34,690 nucleotides of DNA, from contig JAQCBT010000027.1 of the NCBI GenBank assembly GCA_027621405.1, forward strand, positions 1-34,690, given 5' to 3'. How positions within the stretch are numbered: position 1 is the stretch's first letter; every line of letters starts with the position of its first letter. The notes under the pieces are model-generated. The model was not told where the DNA came from. It was given only the letters and a program-made list of their open reading frames with translations, and made no database searches. This document shows positions 33,881 to 34,690 of the stretch, one piece after another. Source of the DNA: Pseudomonadota bacterium. GTDB taxonomy: Bacteria > Pseudomonadota > Gammaproteobacteria > Pseudomonadales > Pseudohongiellaceae. Both the position numbers and the translations under genes were made by a program.

Positions 33881-34690
33881 GTGACACCACATTCATTGTT
33901 CCGCACAGCAAGTATATTTTTGACCCTGCTAATCCTCTCGTCTTGCGGCGAACGTAGTAGCCTGGAAACTGCCGATATTGATCACGGCCAGGGCACCGAT
34001 TGGCCGCACTACCGCGGCGACCTGTCCGGCACCGGCTTCTCCAGCCTCACCCGCATCAATGCGCAGAACGTGAATCGCCTGCAGCTAGCCTGGCGCTATT
34101 CACTCAGAGATGACACCGCCACCGACTCGCGCAACCCGAACTCACAGGCAACTCCTATCGTTGTCGACGGAAAAATGTTCCTGCCCACCGTGAACAGCAT
34201 CGTCGCCCTGAACCCGGTTAGCGGAGATACGCTATGGGAACATCAGGTCGACGTTGGCCGTCCATCGAGACGGGGCGTTTCTTACTGGCCGGGCACGAAC
34301 GATGAGGCGCCACGACTTTTTTTTACTACCGGCATGCAGTTACACGCTTTGGATGCTGACACTGGAGAAGTTGTCAGCGGTTTCGGTGACAGCGGTAAGG
34401 TTGACCTCATCACGCCCTACCTGTCTGTTCCCCTCGTGCACAAAGACATCGTCGTGGTTGGTGCCAACACGCCGCCCGGCGCGGAAGGGGGCATAGGCAA
34501 TCCGCGGGCGTACAGTGCCATCGATGGGGAAAGGCTGTGGGAATTCAGTTCCGTGCCCCAACCCGGTGTGGCCGGTAACGAAACCTGGGCTGGCGATAGC
34601 TGGCAGGACAGGCTCGGCGCCAACGCCTGGCCATTCTACTTCACCGTGGACTCGGAAAGAGACTTGCTGTACTTGCCACTGGCCTCCCCC
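33881..34690 (+). CDS. PQQ-dependent dehydrogenase, lipoprotein (partial, 3' end cut)
   Basis: The frame is open from GTG 33881 (ribosome-binding site AAAGGG) to the window edge, giving the first 270 residues. A lipoprotein signal with lipobox LILSSC is followed by DWPHYRGDLSGTGFSSLTRINAQNVNRLQLAWRY, the typical opening of quinoprotein glucose/alcohol dehydrogenases. PQQ propeller features follow: TPIVVDGKMFLPT, VALNPVSGDTLWEH, LHALDADTGEVVSGFGDSG and VPLVHKDIVVVGANT. It should oxidise a sugar or alcohol in the periplasm and pass electrons to quinone or cytochrome c. Whether a C-terminal cytochrome domain exists cannot be seen. The cytochrome-propeller gene is divergent from it. Confidence 0.88.
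   Translation, partial: MTPHSLFRTASIFLTLLILSSCGERSSLETADIDHGQGTDWPHYRGDLSGTGFSSLTRINAQNVNRLQLAWRYSLRDDTATDSRNPNSQATPIVVDGKMFLPTVNSIVALNPVSGDTLWEHQVDVGRPSRRGVSYWPGTNDEAPRLFFTTGMQLHALDADTGEVVSGFGDSGKVDLITPYLSVPLVHKDIVVVGANTPPGAEGGIGNPRAYSAIDGERLWEFSSVPQPGVAGNETWAGDSWQDRLGANAWPFYFTVDSERDLLYLPLASP

Overview
The window reads as a chromosomal segment of a Gram-negative, aerobic, probably marine gammaproteobacterium of moderate to high GC. This placement is inference from gene content: DUF6152 proteins, a heme-dependent N-demethylase-type protein, TetA-like MFS, lipoproteins with clear lipoboxes, Tat substrates, a PQQ dehydrogenase and many exported hydrolases. There is no rRNA, tRNA, CRISPR array, prophage or intact transposase gene.

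Layout. 1-1.6 kb: two exported minus-strand proteins (a DUF6152 protein and a lipoprotein). 2.0-3.5 kb: a TPR protein with a C-terminal 2OG-Fe(II) oxygenase-like domain. 3.5-11.9 kb: a long minus-strand block. In transcription order it holds korA-korB (2-oxoacid:ferredoxin oxidoreductase), a Tat-exported PhoX/DUF839 propeller, a secreted trypsin-like protease followed by a terminator, a PaaK/CapK-like adenylate-forming enzyme and an MFS transporter. 12.1-14.5 kb: a compact plus-strand cluster with an exported four-EF-hand protein, an ECF sigma factor, a membrane protein in the anti-sigma position, a CnrX/CpxP-like periplasmic sensor and a small DUF1653-type protein. 14.7-18.5 kb: a large exported protein with two heme c motifs plus a Tat-exported DUF1501 protein. 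18.6-21.8 kb: two lipoprotein hydrolases (M28 peptidase, 5'-nucleotidase). 21.8-26.2 kb: a Tricorn-type S41 protease and an epoxide-hydrolase-like enzyme on the minus strand. 26.6-29.7 kb: a DUF3445 protein, a periplasmic cyclophilin and an NHL propeller. 30.3-32.3 kb: a small membrane protein and a sodium:solute symporter. 32.4 kb to the end: a cytochrome c-propeller fusion divergent from a PQQ dehydrogenase cut by the window edge.

Most genes encode envelope or exported proteins: peptide and nucleotide degradation (trypsin, M28, Tricorn, 5'-nucleotidase), periplasmic redox (heme proteins, PQQ dehydrogenase) and uptake (symporter, MFS). The ECF cluster looks like an envelope- or ion-sensing regulatory unit.

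Two kinds of non-coding repeat stand out. One is a perfect palindrome of about 50 bp present on both sides of the symporter pair, with an extra half copy at the end of the next gene. The other is a 232-bp MITE-like element with 28-bp terminal inverted repeats in a divergent promoter region at 26.3-26.5 kb. A strong hairpin also covers the ribosome-binding site of the M28 peptidase gene.
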